From the NCBI GenBank assembly GCA_003152485.1, contig PMAE01000068.1:6601-40609 (forward strand): DNA of 34,009 nucleotides, in the 5' to 3' direction. Below are positions 32,608-34,009 of the stretch, piece by piece. A program made the translations under genes and the position numbers. The stretch comes from Gemmatimonadota bacterium. Its GTDB lineage: Bacteria > Gemmatimonadota > Gemmatimonadetes > Gemmatimonadales > Gemmatimonadaceae. A model generated the notes under the pieces. That model did not search any database, was not told the origin of the DNA, and worked only from the letters and a program-made list of their open reading frames with translations. Numbering within the stretch: the stretch's first letter is position 1; every line of letters starts with the position of its first letter.

Positions 32608-34009
32608 ATGCCGACCGAACTGCGCAACTTCTTGACGCTCCCCTACGACGAGCTCGAAGAGCTGAACCTTCAAGCCAAAGAGCAGCGCATGAATCGCGTG
32701 GCGGCCCACAAGATCCAGGAACAGCGGCTCAAGTACCTCACGGATGAGAAGCGGATCAAAGCGGTCACGGTCATGTTCAGCGATCTCGAAGGTCGGCTAC
32801 ACATGCTCGACTACGACAAGAAGTTCCTGATCAAGAGCTGGGACAACTTGACGTTCGATGGCTCATCCATCCGCGGATTTACGGCGCAGCGCGAAAGCGA
32901 CTTGCGATTGGGGATGGATTGGAGTGCGTTCTATTGGGCCCCGGCCGATGTCTTCGGCGCGGGCAAGGTGCTCGTGTTCGGCGAGGTCATCGACAAGGAC
33001 GGCTCGCCCTACAGCGCCGACATGCGCGGCGTCCTCAAGGCCTACGCGGGCGCGGTGCACAAATCGCAGGGCTACACGCTGAACGCGGCGAATGAGATCG
33101 AAGGCTTTCTCTTCAATGGGCCGGACGCGGAGCAACGCTTCCACGAGACGCACCGGTTCGAGTACGTCAACACCGGCGGCTATTATCACTCGCTGCCCGG
33201 CGATCCGCTCCGCACGTTCATCGACACCACGGCCGAGGTGCAGCGGGCCATGGGGTTCCAGAACGAGAAAGACCATCCCGAGGTCGCTCCGTCGCAGTTC
33301 GAGATCAACTACGGGTATGGTGAGGTGGTCGCCGCGGCCGACCAGATCCAGCTCTACAAGCTGATCTGCCGCCAGGTCGCGACCCGGCTCGGCCTCACCG
33401 CTTCGTTCCTCCCCAAGCCCGTGGTCGGCGTGAACGGCAACGGGATGCACACGAACGTGTCGATCAGCAAGGGCGGCAAGAATCTCTGTTGGGATCCGAA
33501 GGGCGAGGAAAAGCTCAGCAAGTTCGCGTGGGCGTTCATCGATCGCATCCTGACACACGCCAATGACGTGTGCTTGATGCTCAACCCCAGCGTCAACGCC
33601 TACCGACGGCTCGACCCGCATTTCGAAGCGCCGAATCAGATCAAAGCGTCGCCCACAGACCGCGGGTCGATGGTGCGGATCCCGATCGGCAACGAGAAGA
33701 GCGCGCGGGTCGAGGTGCGCTCCGTGGCGCCCGATGCAAACCCGTACATGGTGATGTACTCGATCTTCAAGACTGGCCTCGATGGCGAGACGGCCAAGAT
33801 CAAGAACCTGCGCCAGGCCCAGCGCTACCTCCCCGACAACGTCTACACGGCGATCGAACACTTTCGCGACGCCGACTGGACGACGACGCTGTTGGGCAAG
33901 GACGTAAAGAGCCGGTACGCAGAACTCAAGCAAGCCTCCGCCGACCGCTGCCCGCGACAGCTCGGCACGTTCGTGAAGCCGCCCGAGGTGCAGTTCCACC
34001 ACGAGGTCT
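32608..34009 (+). CDS. glnA: Glutamine synthetase, class I fold, C-terminus beyond the window
   Basis: Makes glutamine from glutamate, ammonia and ATP. 467 codons are visible and the frame is still open at the right edge. Active-site segments are in order: DGSSIRGF (84-91), NEIEGFLF, HPEVAPSQFEINYG with Glu225 and Glu232 as metal ligands, NGNGMHTNVSI (His281), NPSVNAYRRLDP, and RIPIGNEKSARVEVR. The adenylylation-site loop NLYDLP of enterobacterial GlnA is absent: after ANPYMVMYSIFKTG the sequence goes to KIKNLRQAQRYLPDNVY, a shortened loop with no equivalent tyrosine. It is therefore probably not controlled by GlnE adenylylation. A 40-residue N-terminal helical lead precedes the beta-grasp domain. 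ATG 32608 is the natural start. Confidence 0.95.
   Translation, partial: MPTELRNFLTLPYDELEELNLQAKEQRMNRVAAHKIQEQRLKYLTDEKRIKAVTVMFSDLEGRLHMLDYDKKFLIKSWDNLTFDGSSIRGFTAQRESDLRLGMDWSAFYWAPADVFGAGKVLVFGEVIDKDGSPYSADMRGVLKAYAGAVHKSQGYTLNAANEIEGFLFNGPDAEQRFHETHRFEYVNTGGYYHSLPGDPLRTFIDTTAEVQRAMGFQNEKDHPEVAPSQFEINYGYGEVVAAADQIQLYKLICRQVATRLGLTASFLPKPVVGVNGNGMHTNVSISKGGKNLCWDPKGEEKLSKFAWAFIDRILTHANDVCLMLNPSVNAYRRLDPHFEAPNQIKASPTDRGSMVRIPIGNEKSARVEVRSVAPDANPYMVMYSIFKTGLDGETAKIKNLRQAQRYLPDNVYTAIEHFRDADWTTTLLGKDVKSRYAELKQASADRCPRQLGTFVKPPEVQFHHEV

Overview
The window is GC-rich, almost wholly coding DNA from a Gram-negative, aerobic heterotroph. A Gemmatimonadota-type bacterium is my best guess, based on paired M16 proteases, a Big2 lipoprotein, many GTG starts, aromatic amino-acid oxygenases and bacterial ceramide genes together. 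No rRNA, tRNA, CRISPR array, insertion sequence or phage gene was seen.

Layout. (1) 1-7687, minus strand: a compact phenylalanine/tyrosine catabolic operon reading aacS - phhA - hpd - hmgA, running directly into two M16 peptidase-family genes, the second cut by the window edge. Phenylalanine is hydroxylated to tyrosine, 4-hydroxyphenylpyruvate is turned into homogentisate, the ring is opened, and the acetoacetate end product is activated to acetoacetyl-CoA. The transaminase, maleylacetoacetate isomerase and fumarylacetoacetase are not in the window. (2) 7719-9280, plus strand: an MFS exporter and a TonB C-terminal fragment. (3) 9380-16204, plus strand: a seven-gene, mostly overlapping operon of HAD phosphatase, nucleotidyltransferase, ATP-grasp enzyme, class III aminotransferase, CDP-alcohol phosphotransferase, Gfo/Idh/MocA dehydrogenase and flippase-like membrane protein. 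It looks like a pathway that builds, activates, transfers and perhaps flips an amino-polyol phosphate head group. (4) 16212-20820, minus strand, convergent with (3) and only 7 bp away: a ceramide operon with serine palmitoyltransferase (spt), a GNAT-type bacterial ceramide synthase (bcerS) and a 3-ketosphinganine/ketoceramide reductase (cerR). Its first gene encodes an exported protein carrying a complete peptidylglycine-monooxygenase-type copper ligand set. (5) 21029-23013: divergent tryptophan 2,3-dioxygenase and kynureninase sharing a 23-bp palindromic promoter gap.

(6) 23264-26577: a membrane-anchored Ala/Pro/Val-rich repeat protein and a three-domain Big2 lipoprotein. (7) 26561-32426, minus strand: a small membrane protein translationally coupled to a 1030-residue kinase - M23 peptidase - class III PLP-lyase fusion, then a secreted CocE/NonD hydrolase and a GNAT acetyltransferase. 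(8) 32608 to the end: a glutamine synthetase, open at the window edge, that lacks the usual adenylylation loop.

The most interesting unit is the convergent pair (3)+(4). The sequence supports ceramide backbone synthesis next to a complete set of enzyme classes for making and attaching a nitrogen-containing phospho-head group, plus a copper protein coupled to spt. I read this as a candidate undescribed sphingolipid pathway. Enzyme classes are seen directly in the motifs; the product structure is inference.
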